Origin: Streptomyces bicolor
Lineage (GTDB): Bacteria; Actinomycetota; Actinomycetes; Streptomycetales; Streptomycetaceae
Assembly: GCF_000719285.1 (NCBI RefSeq)
Contig: NZ_JOFS01000046.1
Span: forward strand, 8,666-72,665
Length of the DNA stretch: 64,000 nt
Direction of reading: 5' to 3'
The translations under genes and the position numbers were made by a program. Positions 1 to 9,443 of this stretch are shown here, in pieces (within the stretch, counting starts at the first letter, position 1; every line of letters starts with the position of its first letter). A model generated the notes under the pieces. That model did not search any database. It was given only the letters and a program-made list of their open reading frames with translations, and was not told where the DNA came from.

Positions 1-749
1 GACTACGTCTTCTCGGAGACGATCGTCCAGGCGGTGTGGGTCACCCTCCAGCTCACCGCCTACGCCACCGTCCTCGGCTTCCTCCTCGGCACCGTGCTCG
101 CCTTCATGCGGCTGTCGCGCAGCCCGGTGCTCTCGACCGTCGCCTGGACCTACATCTGGATCTTCCGGTCGATCCCGATGATCGTCCAGCTGGTGTTCTG
201 GTTCAACCTGAGCGCGCTGTACGAGGAGTTGGGCGTCGGCATCCCCTTCGGCCCGGTGTTCTGGGCCGTGGACAGCAACACGCTCATCGGCACCATCGGC
301 GCCGCCATCATCGGACTGACCCTGCACCAGGCGGCATACGCCGCCGAGATCGTCCGCGGCGGAGTCCTCTCCGTCGACCACGGACAGCTGGAGGCGGCCG
401 CCGCGCTGGGCATCCCCCGGCTGCGGCAGATCCGCCGGATCGTGCTGCCCCAGGCCATGCGCGCCATCCTGCCCACGGCCGGAAACGAGATCATCGGCCT
501 GCTCAAGGGCACCTCGGTGGTCTACGTGATGTCGATCGGCGAGCTCTTCTACCAGGTACAGGTCATCTACGGCCGCAACGGCCGGGTGATCCCGCTGCTG
601 CTGGTCGCCACCGTCTGGTACGTCGTCCTCACCTCCCTGCTGTCCCTCGCCCAGTACTACGTGGAGCGCCACTACGCCCGCGGCACCGACCGCACCCCGC
701 CGCCCACCCCGCTCCAGCGCGTCCGGCGCTTCATGACGAAGGAGACCCC

Positions 750-753
<4 letters not shown>
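1..753 (+). CDS. Amino-acid-type ABC transporter permease (5' end outside window)
   Basis: This is an inner-membrane permease of the polar amino acid (HAAT) ABC family, which forms the channel for the substrate delivered by the downstream lipoprotein. The frame is open from base 1, so the true start lies upstream and the GTG at 34 is internal. Several hydrophobic helices are visible. A clear EAA loop, [20 protein letters not shown], precedes the last helices and is the contact site for the ATPase. The 3' end overlaps the ATPase start by 4 bases (ATGA), so the two are translationally coupled. The substrate cannot be read from the permease. The nearby sulfur genes make a sulfur-containing amino acid or related compound plausible, but that is inference. 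Confidence 0.9.
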
Positions 754-1514
<761 letters not shown>

Positions 1515-1552
1515 CCGACCCTCACCCCTTTCCACAAGCAAGGAGCACGACC

Positions 1553-2536
1553 ATGTCCACCTCGATCACCCGCCGCACCGCCGCCGCCGCGCTGGGCCTG
1601 ACCACCGCCCTCCTCCTCGCCGCGTGCGGCAACCCCGACGACGGCGGCACGACCGAGGTCGCGGCCGCGTCGGGCAGCAAGACGAAGATCAACCTGACCG
1701 CCGACCAGGACCGCATCACCACCGACAAGGTCGACTCCATAGCGGCCGAGGTGCCCGAGGAGATCCGTAAGAGAGGCACCCTGGAGATCGTGGACTCGTC
1801 GGGCTCCGCGGCACCGCTCACCTTCTACGCCACCGACAACAAGACGGTCATCGGCGTCGAGCCCGACATCGCCTCTCTGGTCGCCGATGTGCTCGGCCTC
1901 AAGCCGCACGTCAACACGGTGTCCTGGGAGAACATCTTCGTCGGCCTCGACAGCGCCAAGTACGACGTCGGCTTCAGCAACATCACCGTCACCGAGGAGC
2001 GCAAGGAGAAGTACGACTTCGCCACCTACCGTGAGGACAACCTGGCCTTCGAGGCGAAGAAGGGCAGCGGCCTGAAGGTCGGCGGGCCCCAGGACGTGGC
2101 GGGCAGGACCGTCGCCGTCAGCAGCGGCACCAACCAGGAGAAGCTGCTGATCGACTGGAGCAAGGAGAACGAGAAGGCCGGCCGCGAACCGGTGGACATC
2201 AAGTACTACCAGAACGACAGCGACACCTACCTCGCTCTCCAGTCCGGCCGCATCGACCTCTACCTCGGCCCCAACCCCACCGCCGCCTACCACGCTGCCA
2301 CCACCGGGAAGACCGAGGTCGTCGGCACCTACTCCGGCGCCGGCGCCACCCTCCAGGGCCTCATCGCGGCGACCACCAAGAAGGACAGCGGCCTGGTCAA
2401 GCCGCTCGCCGACGCCCTGAACCACGTGATCGAGAACGGTACGTACGCGAAGGTGCTCAAGCGCTGGGGCCTGTCCGACGAAGCAGTGACCAGGTCGGAG
2501 ACCAACCCGCCCGGCCTGCCCAAGACCAACAAGTAG
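1553..2536 (+). CDS. ABC transporter substrate-binding lipoprotein, amino-acid family
   Basis: This 327-residue extracytoplasmic solute-binding protein of SBP family 3 should be anchored by a lipid on Cys25. The N-terminus has Arg-Arg followed by a hydrophobic stretch and the lipobox LLLAAC. The mature part carries the expected segments (GVEPDIASLVADVLGL, then WENIFVGLDSAKYDVGFSNITVTEERKEKYDF in successive pieces). A good ribosome site (AAGGAG) sits just before the ATG. It closes the transporter operon. The ligand is not predictable from sequence alone. In actinomycetes such HAAT systems often sit beside LLM flavin monooxygenases, and a broken one lies 1.5 kb downstream, so a sulfur-containing ligand is a reasonable guess. 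Confidence 0.92.
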   Translation: MSTSITRRTAAAALGLTTALLLAACGNPDDGGTTEVAAASGSKTKINLTADQDRITTDKVDSIAAEVPEEIRKRGTLEIVDSSGSAAPLTFYATDNKTVIGVEPDIASLVADVLGLKPHVNTVSWENIFVGLDSAKYDVGFSNITVTEERKEKYDFATYREDNLAFEAKKGSGLKVGGPQDVAGRTVAVSSGTNQEKLLIDWSKENEKAGREPVDIKYYQNDSDTYLALQSGRIDLYLGPNPTAAYHAATTGKTEVVGTYSGAGATLQGLIAATTKKDSGLVKPLADALNHVIENGTYAKVLKRWGLSDEAVTRSETNPPGLPKTNK

Positions 2537-2663
2537 CTCTGGCACCCGGCCACCGGCGTCGGCGGATTCCACCTCCTCCCGACCCGGCCTCCGCCGATGC
2601 CCGTCGCGATCCACGGCCTCGTACCGGCGTTGCCGTCAATCGCACATCCGAGAAGGAGTACGC

Positions 2664-3932
2664 GTGAACCCGTTCAGAAACCGTCATCCCGTCCGTCCCG
2701 TCCTGGTGGCGCTGGGCTCGGCCGTCCTGCTGGCCGCCTCCGTCACCGTTCCGTCCGCCGCGGCTGCCGTGGTGGAGGGGCACCCGCGTTCGTCCGTGGC
2801 GCTCGACTGGTACGACACGACAGCGGCCACCATCGCGGCGGACGGCGCCCCGACGCAGATCACGAACAGCCGGACCTGGGCCGTCAGTTGGCTCGCGGCG
2901 GCCCGAGCCACCCGCGTGGTGCCGTCCGGCGTCGACCGGGGCGACTTCCAGGACGCGGCTCTGGCGTCCGCCGTGCACGACGCTCTGGTGGCGCTGGTCC
3001 CCACCCGAACTCAGGAACTGGACGCAGCCCTGCGCGCGACGCTGGACGGCGTTCCCGACGGAGCGGCCGAGTCGAAGGGCGTGGCGGCCGGTGCCCGCCA
3101 GGCGCGGCTGGTGCTCGCCGCCCGCGAGGGTGACGGCCTCGACCCGGCCTCCGTCAACGCGCCGTTCACCGTCCCACCGGCGGCTCCTGGAGTGTGGCAG
3201 CCGACCCCGCCCGCCCACGCCCCGGCCGCGCAGTACGGCAACCGGCTCGCCCGGCCCTTCCTGCTGGACAGCCCCGACCAGTACCGGCTGCCCGCACCGC
3301 CCGCCCTGGACTCCGCGCGATACCGCGCCGATCTGGCCGAAGTCCGTGCATACGGGGCGGTGGACAGCGCCGTACGCACGGAGAGGCAGACAGAGACCGC
3401 CAACTTCTGGCTGGGTTCCTCACTGACGCTGTACACCGAGCCACTGCGGGTGGCCCTCGCCCGGTCACCGCATTCCAGCGCCGGACGGGCCAGGCTGGTG
3501 GCCCTCTTCCACGTCGCCTTGGTGGACACGCAGATCGCCACCTCCGACACCAAGTACGCCTATCTGCGGTGGCGCCCGGTCACGGCCATCCGTACCGGTT
3601 CGATCGACCCCGACCCCGCATGGACGCCGCTGCACACCACGCCGGCCCATCCGGACTACCCGAGCGGCCACAACACGTACTCGGGCGCCGCGGAAGCGGT
3701 CCTCTCGGCGCTCGTCGGGCCGCGGACGGCGCCCTTCCAGCTGACCAGCCCCACCGCTCCCGGAGTGACCCGCACGTACACGGCCTGGAGCCGACTGTCC
3801 CAGGAGAACGTGGACGCCCGCGTGTACTCCGGCATCCACACCCGCTCGGCCGACGAGGCCGGTCTCGTCCTCGGCGAGCGGGTCGCGACGCACGCCCTGC
3901 GCAACGCCGCGCGCCTGTTCGGCACGCTGTGA
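2664..3932 (+). CDS. Secreted vanadium-dependent haloperoxidase / PAP2-type phosphatase
   Basis: This 422-residue protein starts at GTG behind AGAAGGAG and has a Sec-type signal peptide ending near SAAAA. The C-terminal third carries the three vanadate/phosphate-binding elements of the PAP2/vanadium haloperoxidase superfamily: [14 protein letters not shown] at about residues 297-310, PSGHN at about 333-337, and [15 protein letters not shown] with the histidine at about 391. Family members either oxidise halides with peroxide or hydrolyse phosphate esters, and the sequence does not decide between these. Length suits bacterial secreted haloperoxidase-like proteins. It stands alone between the transporter operon and the decayed region. 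Confidence 0.85.
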   Translation: MNPFRNRHPVRPVLVALGSAVLLAASVTVPSAAAAVVEGHPRSSVALDWYDTTAATIAADGAPTQITNSRTWAVSWLAAARATRVVPSGVDRGDFQDAALASAVHDALVALVPTRTQELDAALRATLDGVPDGAAESKGVAAGARQARLVLAAREGDGLDPASVNAPFTVPPAAPGVWQPTPPAHAPAAQYGNRLARPFLLDSPDQYRLPAPPALDSARYRADLAEVRAYGAVDSAVRTERQTETANFWLGSSLTLYTEPLRVALARSPHSSAGRARLVALFHVALVDTQIATSDTKYAYLRWRPVTAIRTGSIDPDPAWTPLHTTPAHPDYPSGHNTYSGAAEAVLSALVGPRTAPFQLTSPTAPGVTRTYTAWSRLSQENVDARVYSGIHTRSADEAGLVLGERVATHALRNAARLFGTL

Positions 3933-4020
3933 GCGGCACCGGCACCAGGTGCGGCCGCCAACGGAGTCTCCCTCGCCGTCACCGGGCTCGGCTCAGTAGC
4001 GGTCGGCTGTATCCTCGCGC

Positions 4021-4242
4021 TGCCGGCCGGTCCCCGGAGGGCGTCGAAGCGCACGCCGTGCCGGGCGAGGGCGCCGACGTCGAGGTGTGGATCCTGGGCA
4101 GCAGCGGCGGCCGGAGCGGCGGCGAGGTCGCGGGCGCGCGGCGGCTGCGGTTCGCCGCGAACCACCGCGTCAGCCCCGCCACGTGCTGGAGGCCGTGAAC
4201 GGCTACCGGGCCTTCTTTCAGCCCTCCGACTTCGCCTGGTGA
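4021..4242 (+). pseudogene. Remnant of an LLM-class flavin-dependent monooxygenase
   Basis: Only the middle of a luciferase-like monooxygenase survives. Reading from about 4021 gives a segment with [24 protein letters not shown], and [11 protein letters not shown], the characteristic LLM stretch before the last barrel strands. At about 4183 one base is missing: the next frame continues in register with [19 protein letters not shown] and then stops at 4240-4242. The conserved family pattern (NYHVSPATVLEAVEAYR-like) runs straight across the break, which marks a single-base deletion. The N-terminal half and the C-terminal end are absent. The strand matches the transporter operon upstream, so this may once have been its partner monooxygenase. 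Confidence 0.7.
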
Positions 4243-4364
4243 AGCTCCAACAGGCCACCGACGCTACTGCTCGCGCAGGAGTGGAGCCGGAGGTGAGAGG
4301 GAGGCCCGGCAGTGGGCCACGGCGGGCCTGCTCGCCGGGGTGCGCCCCTTTCCCAGTACGGGGG

Positions 4365-4601
4365 TCAGGGTGCCGCGGCGGCCTTGACGGCGTGGGAGAC
4401 CTGCGCGCGCAGCTCGGCGAACTCACGGAAGCTGCGCAGCTCCTCGGCGTCGACGTCGCCGCCGAGTGCGTCACGAACACCGCCGTCCGGCCGGTCCGCT
4501 CGGTCACCCGACGGACGTCCTCTTGCAGCCGCTCCCGGGCCAGCGCGTCCAGCACCGCGAACGGCTCGTCGAGAATGATGCTGAACGGAATGGACAGGCA
4601 C
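4365..4601 (-). pseudogene. Remnant of an SsuB/TauB-type sulfonate ABC transporter ATPase
   Basis: On the minus strand, one frame (about 4601 to 4460) reads [19 protein letters not shown] followed by a piece ending in [10 protein letters not shown], the Walker B to H-loop part of nitrate/sulfonate/taurine importer ATPases. After the H-loop the frame breaks. A second frame resumes with [20 protein letters not shown] and a stop at about 4365, matching the normal C-terminal end of such proteins. The segment that should lie between (about 50-60 residues) and everything before Walker B are gone. This is an internal deletion plus frameshift and cannot be functional. The area 4243-4364 and 4602-4745 shows nothing recognisable. 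Confidence 0.7.
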
Positions 4602-4745
4602 CCTGCGAGGACGGATGGCGGGGCGCGTCAGAAAGGCCGGGTCAGCAACTACACGAGCCCGGGCGCCGGCACAGGTCGATGACCAGGCGTCGCACCAAGG
4701 GCTCGGGAATCATGGCCTATTTCTACAGCAGCCGCAGCAGTTCAC

Positions 4746-5288
4746 CTACAGCACAGCCCCCAGCAGCAGGGCCGACGACGCCTCCGGATCCTGTCCCGCG
4801 GTGTCGACGACGACATGGTTCCGGTCCCACGGCTCGTACTCCCGGTCGAGGATGTGCTGCCAGTCGGGCAGCGGCAGGTCCGGGACGTCGACCGACCGCG
4901 ACGTCACGCGCCGCCGGTGCTCGACCGGATCGGAGCAGACGACCTCCACCTCGACGGAGGGGACACCCGCCCGGGCGGCAGCACCACGCCAGGCGTCCCG
5001 CGTCACCGCCAGCGGGTTCACCGACTCCGCGATCACGCTCAGGCCCTGCCGCAGATGCTCCTCGGCCAGGGCGTACCCGACGACGTAGCCCGCCGGACCG
5101 ACCGGGTGCCGGGCCAGGCCGGAGCGGACCAGAGCCTGCTCGATGGTGTCCACGCGCACGTGAACCGCGCCGATCTCCGCAGCCAGCAGGCGGGCGAGCG
5201 TGGTCTTTCCGGTGGCGGGCAGGCCGCCGATCACGACGAGCAGGGTGTCGTCCTGCCGCCTGCGACCGGGCGATGGCTCAGTGTTCAT
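4746..5288 (-). CDS. Small P-loop kinase-like ATPase (AAA_33 / zeta-toxin-like fold)
   Basis: This 180-residue soluble protein has a clean Walker A motif, GLPATGKTT, at residues 22-30, then a VRVDTIEQAL segment and a VIAESVNPLAVTRDAW segment typical of small kinases that phosphorylate metabolites or sugars. The RRRVTSRSVD region resembles an Arg-rich lid. The substrate is unknown. The fold is also shared by zeta toxins, but there is no epsilon-type antitoxin beside it, so an antitoxin system is not supported. Its start lies inside the end of the DUF1684 gene (11-base overlap), so the two were co-transcribed. The stop is followed by the decayed region. Confidence 0.75.
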   Translation of the reverse strand: MNTEPSPGRRRQDDTLLVVIGGLPATGKTTLARLLAAEIGAVHVRVDTIEQALVRSGLARHPVGPAGYVVGYALAEEHLRQGLSVIAESVNPLAVTRDAWRGAAARAGVPSVEVEVVCSDPVEHRRRVTSRSVDVPDLPLPDWQHILDREYEPWDRNHVVVDTAGQDPEASSALLLGAVL

Positions 5289-6118
5289 ACGAGCGCGTCA
5301 GAATCCGCTCGTGGGGGATCTTCTCACCGGCCTCGATCGCGACCGGGAGCCGGTTCTCGGCGGGCGGCAGTGGGCAGGTCGCGAAGTCGGTGTAGGCGCA
5401 CGGCGGGTTGGTGGCGCGGTTGAAGTCCAGCACCACGGTGCCGTCGGGTCCGGGTGCGTCTATGTGCAGGGCGCGGTTGGCCGGATACGTGGTCACGCCT
5501 GAGGTCGCATCGGTGAACAGCACCATGAGGTTGCCCGGTGTGTGCCCGTTGAACGCGGTCAAGCCCATTGTGCGGCCTTCGAGTTGGAAGCGGATCCGGC
5601 CGGGGGCGTCGTAGACGTGCTGCAGCCCCTCGACGGTGGCGCCCACGGTGGTCGGCCGCGGCTCCGGGAACGCGGTGTACGTGCCGGTGACCGCCCAGCG
5701 TGGGTCCGGCGCGTACGCGGGTGTCCCGGTGAACGCGGTGCGCAGCGGATGCTCCGGGTGCCGCGGCCGGATCAGGTCCTGGCCGCCGCGCTTGGCGATC
5801 TCGATCACCGCGTCCCCCCCAGACGGCGTTGACGCCGCCGCGTTCCGGGATGACGCCGAAAGCGTGGCGTCCGCGTACCACGGTGCCGTCGACGACGAGT
5901 TCCTCCCCCTCGCCGAGCACGACGGTGACGCCGTCGTCGCCCGTCGACCAGGTGCCGGGCGCGTCGGGGAAGCGCTGGGGGTCGGTGGCCAGCCAGTGCA
6001 GGCCGGTGACGGCGAGGAATCCGTGTTCATGGGCGAGGGCGGAATCCTTCCGCCGGTGCCACGCCTGCCATTCCGTGGCGAAGGTGCGGATGTCGGTGGC
6101 GGAGTCCTGGACGGTCAT
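5278..6118 (-). pseudogene. DUF1684 protein with a single-base frameshift
   Basis: The gene begins at an ATG at 6118 with WQAWHRRKDSALAHEHGFLA and VTGLHWL, the usual start of DUF1684 proteins, and runs to VNAVWGG at about 5815. The remainder of the family (DAVIEIAKRGGQDLIRPRHP, NGHTPGNLMVLFTDATSGV, NPPCAYTDFATCPLPPAEN) continues in another frame down to a stop at 5278. The switch falls in a run of seven C at 5814-5820 on the plus strand. Six C would restore one 279-residue protein of normal length. The function of the family is unknown. Either a real mutation or a homopolymer sequencing error explains it. It overlaps the kinase gene. Confidence 0.8.
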
Positions 6119-6392
6119 GTGTACTCCCGCGGAATACGGCGCTGATGGTCGGAGGGGAGAGAGGGGAAGGCAGCCGCTCCGGGGCGGAGGGAGCCCAGCG
6201 GGCCGCCTCCGGCAGCGGTCAGCGGGACACGGTGGGAAAAGGCTGGTCGGACGCCGGAGGACGGAGTCAACTCACGGCGGAACAACCCGTGGTGGTGACA
6301 CGCACGTAGTCGACGTGGCGGCGAGTCACGAGCACGGTCATGTAGCCAGGTAACCACACAGGGGCATACGCGCACCAGCTCAGCCGTTCGAT

Positions 6393-7299
6393 TCACGAAG
6401 GGGCGCGGTACGCACGGGCGTTGCGCACGAACAGCTCGTGCAGATCGCGTACCGCCCGGGGCACGGAGCCGGAGTTGCGGCGCTGCATGACCAGCAGTAC
6501 GTCGGTCGCGTCGCCCGCGAGTGGCCGTACGGTGATCGTGCCCCGCCGTTCCAGGGGATCGCCGATGACACTGAAGTCCGGCAGCACCGTGGCTCCCAGT
6601 CCCTCGGCGACCATCAGCTTGCCCATCTCGGCGCCGTCGGTGGAGTACGAGAAGGACGGCGTACGGCCGCCCAGCAGACGGTGGACGAAGCGGTGCATGA
6701 CGTAGCCGGACCGCATCACGACCAGCGGCTCGGCCAGGAGGCTGTCCACGTCCACCGTGTCCAGGGCCGCCAGCGGGCTGTCCGGGCGCACACACCACCG
6801 GCCGGCCGCGCAGCAGCTCGGTGGTCTCGAAACCGGGCGGCAGATCGTCGCCCTCGAGATAGTTCACCAGCCCCAGATCGAACGCGCCCTCCAGCAGCTT
6901 GCGATGGATCTCGGCCTGCTGTGCGCCGACCAACTCGACCTGGGTGACGGGGTGCGAGGACCGGAACTGCCACACCGTCGGTATGACCAGCGGGACGGTG
7001 GCCGTGTTGACGGTGCCGAGACGGACCATTCGGCTGATGCGGTGCTGGTCGCCGGCCGCACCACGCAGCCGGTCGACCGCGTCCAGCACGCTCATGATGT
7101 GCGGCAGCAGCTCCCGGCCCTCGTCGCTGATCTTCGCCCCGGAACGCTTTCGCTCCAGCAGGTCCACGCCCAGTTCGCGCTCCAGATTGCGCACGGTCTC
7201 GCTGAGCGCGGGCTGGGACAGGTGCAGTTCCTCCGCGGCACGCCGCAACGACCCCGACCGCGTGACGGCGGCGATGTATTCAAGCTGCTCGATACGCAC
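6393..7299 (-). pseudogene. LysR-family transcriptional regulator with a frameshift
   Basis: From the GTG at 7299 the protein shows an intact LysR helix-turn-helix (GSLRRAAEELHLSQPALSET, residues about 16-35) and the first part of the effector domain up to RGRPVVC at about 6800. The second half (RPDSPLAALDTVDVDSLLAE, YSTDGAEMGKLMVAEGLGAT, LPDFSVIG) lies in another frame, ending at 6393. One base too many (or two too few) at about 6791-6800, in a GTGGTGTGTG stretch, accounts for it. Corrected, the protein would be about 302 residues, normal for LysR. It is divergent from the sulfur operon and separated from it by the leader region, so it may once have controlled that operon. As read, it is broken. 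Confidence 0.8.
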
Positions 7300-7400
7300 G
7301 ACCAGGAGACTGCCGTTCGCCGCGCGCCGCGTTCAAGGGAATCCCTGTCACAACCTCGTGAATACCGACTCTCAGCATGTGGAATGACATCCGGGCATTC

Positions 7401-7436
7401 TTGACCGTCCGGACCCCCACTGCTTTGATCGATGAC
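7401..7436 (+). promoter_or_regulatory. Probable promoter of the sfn operon, giving a leaderless transcript
   Basis: TTGACC at 7401-7406, a 17-base spacer, and TTTGAT at 7424-7429 form a plausible sigma-70-type (HrdB) promoter. The -10 element ends 7 bases before the ATG of the small leader ORF at 7437, so transcription would start at or next to that A. No ribosome site precedes the ATG, which fits a leaderless start. Confidence 0.55.
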
Positions 7437-7517
7437 ATGAAGCGACAGGACCTCACGCGGCGACGCCACGTCGACCTCGCGCGTGTCTCCAGCTCCTGCT
7501 GTCGCCATCGGGTCTGA
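7437..7517 (+). CDS. Short Cys-containing leader peptide upstream of sulfur genes
   Basis: This 26-residue ORF reads through LTRRRHVDLARVSSSCCR. The RRRHVDL core with one or more cysteines just behind it is the pattern of actinobacterial putative leader peptides found in front of sulfur-metabolism genes; mycobacterial poly-Cys leaderless ORFs are known to act as cysteine-responsive attenuators. Two adjacent Cys codons (TGC TGT) lie four codons before the stop codon. The ATG has no ribosome site and sits about 7 bases after a -10 element, suggesting leaderless translation. A short hairpin follows at 7525-7539, and SfnG begins 188 bases downstream. The regulatory role is inference. Confidence 0.65.
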   Translation: MKRQDLTRRRHVDLARVSSSCCRHRV

Positions 7518-7524
7518 GCGCACC

Positions 7525-7539
7525 CGAGGGAAACCCTCG
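7525..7539 (+). promoter_or_regulatory. Small hairpin directly after the leader peptide
   Basis: CGAGGG AAA CCCTCG forms a perfect 6-bp stem with a 3-base loop, starting 8 bases after the leader stop codon. It is positioned to be covered by, or to form behind, a ribosome held at the Cys codons. No U-run follows, so it is not a classical terminator by itself. The rest of the 7540-7705 leader has no coding potential that I can see. Confidence 0.4.
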
Positions 7540-7705
7540 AACCCGCGCCGATACTCCCTTCCTGAATTCCGCTGCCGGCCGTTTTCCGTGGTGACTTCGG
7601 CCGTCCCGGGAACGGCGTCCCAGCACGCCTGAATCCCGATCACTGAACACGTTTCCCTGTCACCGCACGCTCCTTTTCGCATGCGCATTCCGCCAGGAGT
7701 TCCCC

Positions 7706-8833
7706 ATGCCCGTACCGCCCGGCCCCGACCCCGTCCGCTTCGCCTACTGGGTGCCGAACGTCAGCGGCGGCCTGGTCACCAGCACCATCGAGCAGCGCAC
7801 CGACTGGGGCTACGACTACAACCGCGAACTCGCCGTGCTGGCCGAGAACAACGGCTTCGACTATGCCCTGAGCCAGGTCCGCTACATGGCCAGTTGCGGC
7901 GCCGAGTACCAGCACGAGTCGACCAGCTTCAGCCTCGCCCTGCTGCTCGCCACCCAGCGTCTGAAGGTCATCGCCGCCGTCCACCCCGGCCTGTGGCATC
8001 CGGGTGTCCTCGCCAAGCTCGGCGCCACCGCGGACCACCTGTCGAACGGTCGCTTCGCCGTCAACGTCGTCAGCGGCTGGTTCAAGGGCGAGTTCACCGC
8101 CCTCGGCGAGCCCTGGCTGGAGCACGACGAACGCTACCGCCGCTCCGAGGAGTTCATCCGCGCCCTGCGCCAGATCTGGACCGAGGACCACGCCGAACTC
8201 GCCGGTGACTTCTACCGGTTGCGTGACTTCTCCCTCAAGCCCAGGCCGCTGAACACCCCGGAGCGCCCCCACCCGGAGATCTTCCAGGGCGGCAACTCCA
8301 CCGCAGCTCGCGCCATGGCGGGCCGGGTCTCCGACTGGTACTTCTCCAACGGCAAGGACTTCGACGGGGTCACCGAGCAGATCGCCGACGTACGCGCCTC
8401 CGCCGTGCAAGCAGGCCGTAAGCCACCGAAGTTCGGCCTCAACGGCTTCCTCATCGCCCGCGACACCGAGGCCGAGGCCCGCGACACGCTCCGCGAGATC
8501 GTCGCCAAGGCCGACACACAGGCCGTGCACGGGTTCCGGGACGCCGTCCAGCAGGCCGGGCGGTCCACCGCGGACGGCAAGGGCATGTGGCAGGACTCCA
8601 CCTTCGAGGACCTCGTCCAGTACAACGACGGCTTCCGTACGGGCCTGATCGGCACGCCCGAGCAGATCGCCGAGCGGATCGTCGCCTACAAGCGCCTCGG
8701 CGTCGACCTCTTCCTCCTCGGCTTCCTGCACTACCTGGAGGAGGTCGAGTACTTCGGCAAGCGGGTGCTGCCCCTCGTCCGCGAACTGGAGGCCCGCGAA
8801 AGCGAGTCCGAGCCTGCCGTCGCCCACCCCTGA
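7706..8833 (+). CDS. sfnG: FMNH2-dependent dimethylsulfone monooxygenase
   Basis: This 375-residue protein belongs to the LLM flavin monooxygenases and has the SfnG pattern throughout: FAYWVPNVSGGLVTSTIEQR and TDWGYDYN at the N-terminus, YQHESTSFSLALLLATQRLK, then AVNVVSGWFKGEFTALGEPW and LEHDERYRRSEEFIRALRQI. SfnG oxidises dimethyl sulfone to methanesulfinate and formaldehyde using FMNH2 from a separate reductase. That reductase is the next gene, 52 bases on. The ATG is preceded by AGGAG. It is the first structural gene of the operon behind the leader peptide. Another alkanesulfonate-type substrate is possible, but the match to SfnG is closer than to SsuD. Confidence 0.85.
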   Translation: MPVPPGPDPVRFAYWVPNVSGGLVTSTIEQRTDWGYDYNRELAVLAENNGFDYALSQVRYMASCGAEYQHESTSFSLALLLATQRLKVIAAVHPGLWHPGVLAKLGATADHLSNGRFAVNVVSGWFKGEFTALGEPWLEHDERYRRSEEFIRALRQIWTEDHAELAGDFYRLRDFSLKPRPLNTPERPHPEIFQGGNSTAARAMAGRVSDWYFSNGKDFDGVTEQIADVRASAVQAGRKPPKFGLNGFLIARDTEAEARDTLREIVAKADTQAVHGFRDAVQQAGRSTADGKGMWQDSTFEDLVQYNDGFRTGLIGTPEQIAERIVAYKRLGVDLFLLGFLHYLEEVEYFGKRVLPLVRELEARESESEPAVAHP

Positions 8834-8885
8834 CCGCCACCGGCGAACCGCCGCAGTTCACCCGGCACTCCTGAAAGGTCCTCGC

Positions 8886-9443
8886 ATGGCCACCATCCTG
8901 TCCGTCTCCGGAAGCCCCTCCGCGACCTCCCGCACCGCCCGGCTGCTGCGCCACCTGGACGACCGGCTCAGGGCCCAGGGGCACGACGTCATCCCCTTCG
9001 AAGTCCGCACACTCCCGGCCGAGGCACTGCTGCACGCCGACTTCGGTCACCCGGCGATCGTCGAGGCCACCGCCCTGTTCCGGCGCGCGGACGGGATCGT
9101 GATCGGCACCCCCGTCTACAAGGCCGCCTATTCGGGGCTGCTGAAGTCGCTGCTGGACCTCCTGCCGCAGTACGCCCTGGCGGGCAAGACCGTCCTCCCG
9201 CTGGCCACCGGCGGCACCAACGCCCACGTGCTGGCCATCGACTACGCCCTGCGCCCCGTGCTCAACTCCATGGGCCCCGCCCACATCACGCCCGGCTGGT
9301 TCACTCTCGACAAGGACATCACGGTGGGCGACGACGGCGCGCTGACCGTCGCACCGGGTACCGCCGAGGCCCTGGCCCAGGTCACTGACCAGTTCTCGCT
9401 CGCACTCGGTGGCCGCCCGGCCCTGCTGGCGGCTACCGGATGA
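8886..9443 (+). CDS. ssuE: NAD(P)H-dependent FMN reductase (SsuE/MsuE type)
   Basis: This 185-residue flavodoxin-like protein begins with the phosphate-binding SGSPSATSRT loop (residues 8-17) and carries GTPVYKAAYSGLLKSLLDLL, the conserved SsuE segment, followed by PLATGGTNAHVLAIDYALRP. It supplies reduced FMN to the two-component monooxygenases encoded on both sides. Length is normal for SsuE. A ribosome site (GAAAGG) precedes the ATG, and the stop overlaps the ATG of the next gene by 4 bases, so expression is coupled. The exact partner (SfnG, SfnB/MsuC or SsuD) is not fixed by sequence and it may serve all three. Confidence 0.88.
   Translation: MATILSVSGSPSATSRTARLLRHLDDRLRAQGHDVIPFEVRTLPAEALLHADFGHPAIVEATALFRRADGIVIGTPVYKAAYSGLLKSLLDLLPQYALAGKTVLPLATGGTNAHVLAIDYALRPVLNSMGPAHITPGWFTLDKDITVGDDGALTVAPGTAEALAQVTDQFSLALGGRPALLAATG

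Larger units (their letters stand above)
3933..4745. other. Non-coding stretch holding gene remnants
   Basis: About 800 bases lie between the haloperoxidase and the kinase gene without an intact reading frame that looks like a protein. Two recognisable remnants occur, a plus-strand LLM monooxygenase piece and a minus-strand sulfonate-ATPase piece. The rest shows no motif, promoter or repeat that I can support. Confidence 0.6.

Noticed and set aside
4239..4682. A plus-strand ORF of 147 codons
   Set aside because: It lies opposite the sulfonate-ATPase remnant, has no ribosome site and its residues (Arg/Ala/Ser-rich) look like an out-of-frame reading.
4746..5288. Zeta-toxin-like toxin-antitoxin system
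   Set aside because: The P-loop kinase fold fits, but no small antitoxin gene is adjacent; the overlapping partner is a DUF1684 gene, so a metabolic kinase is more likely.
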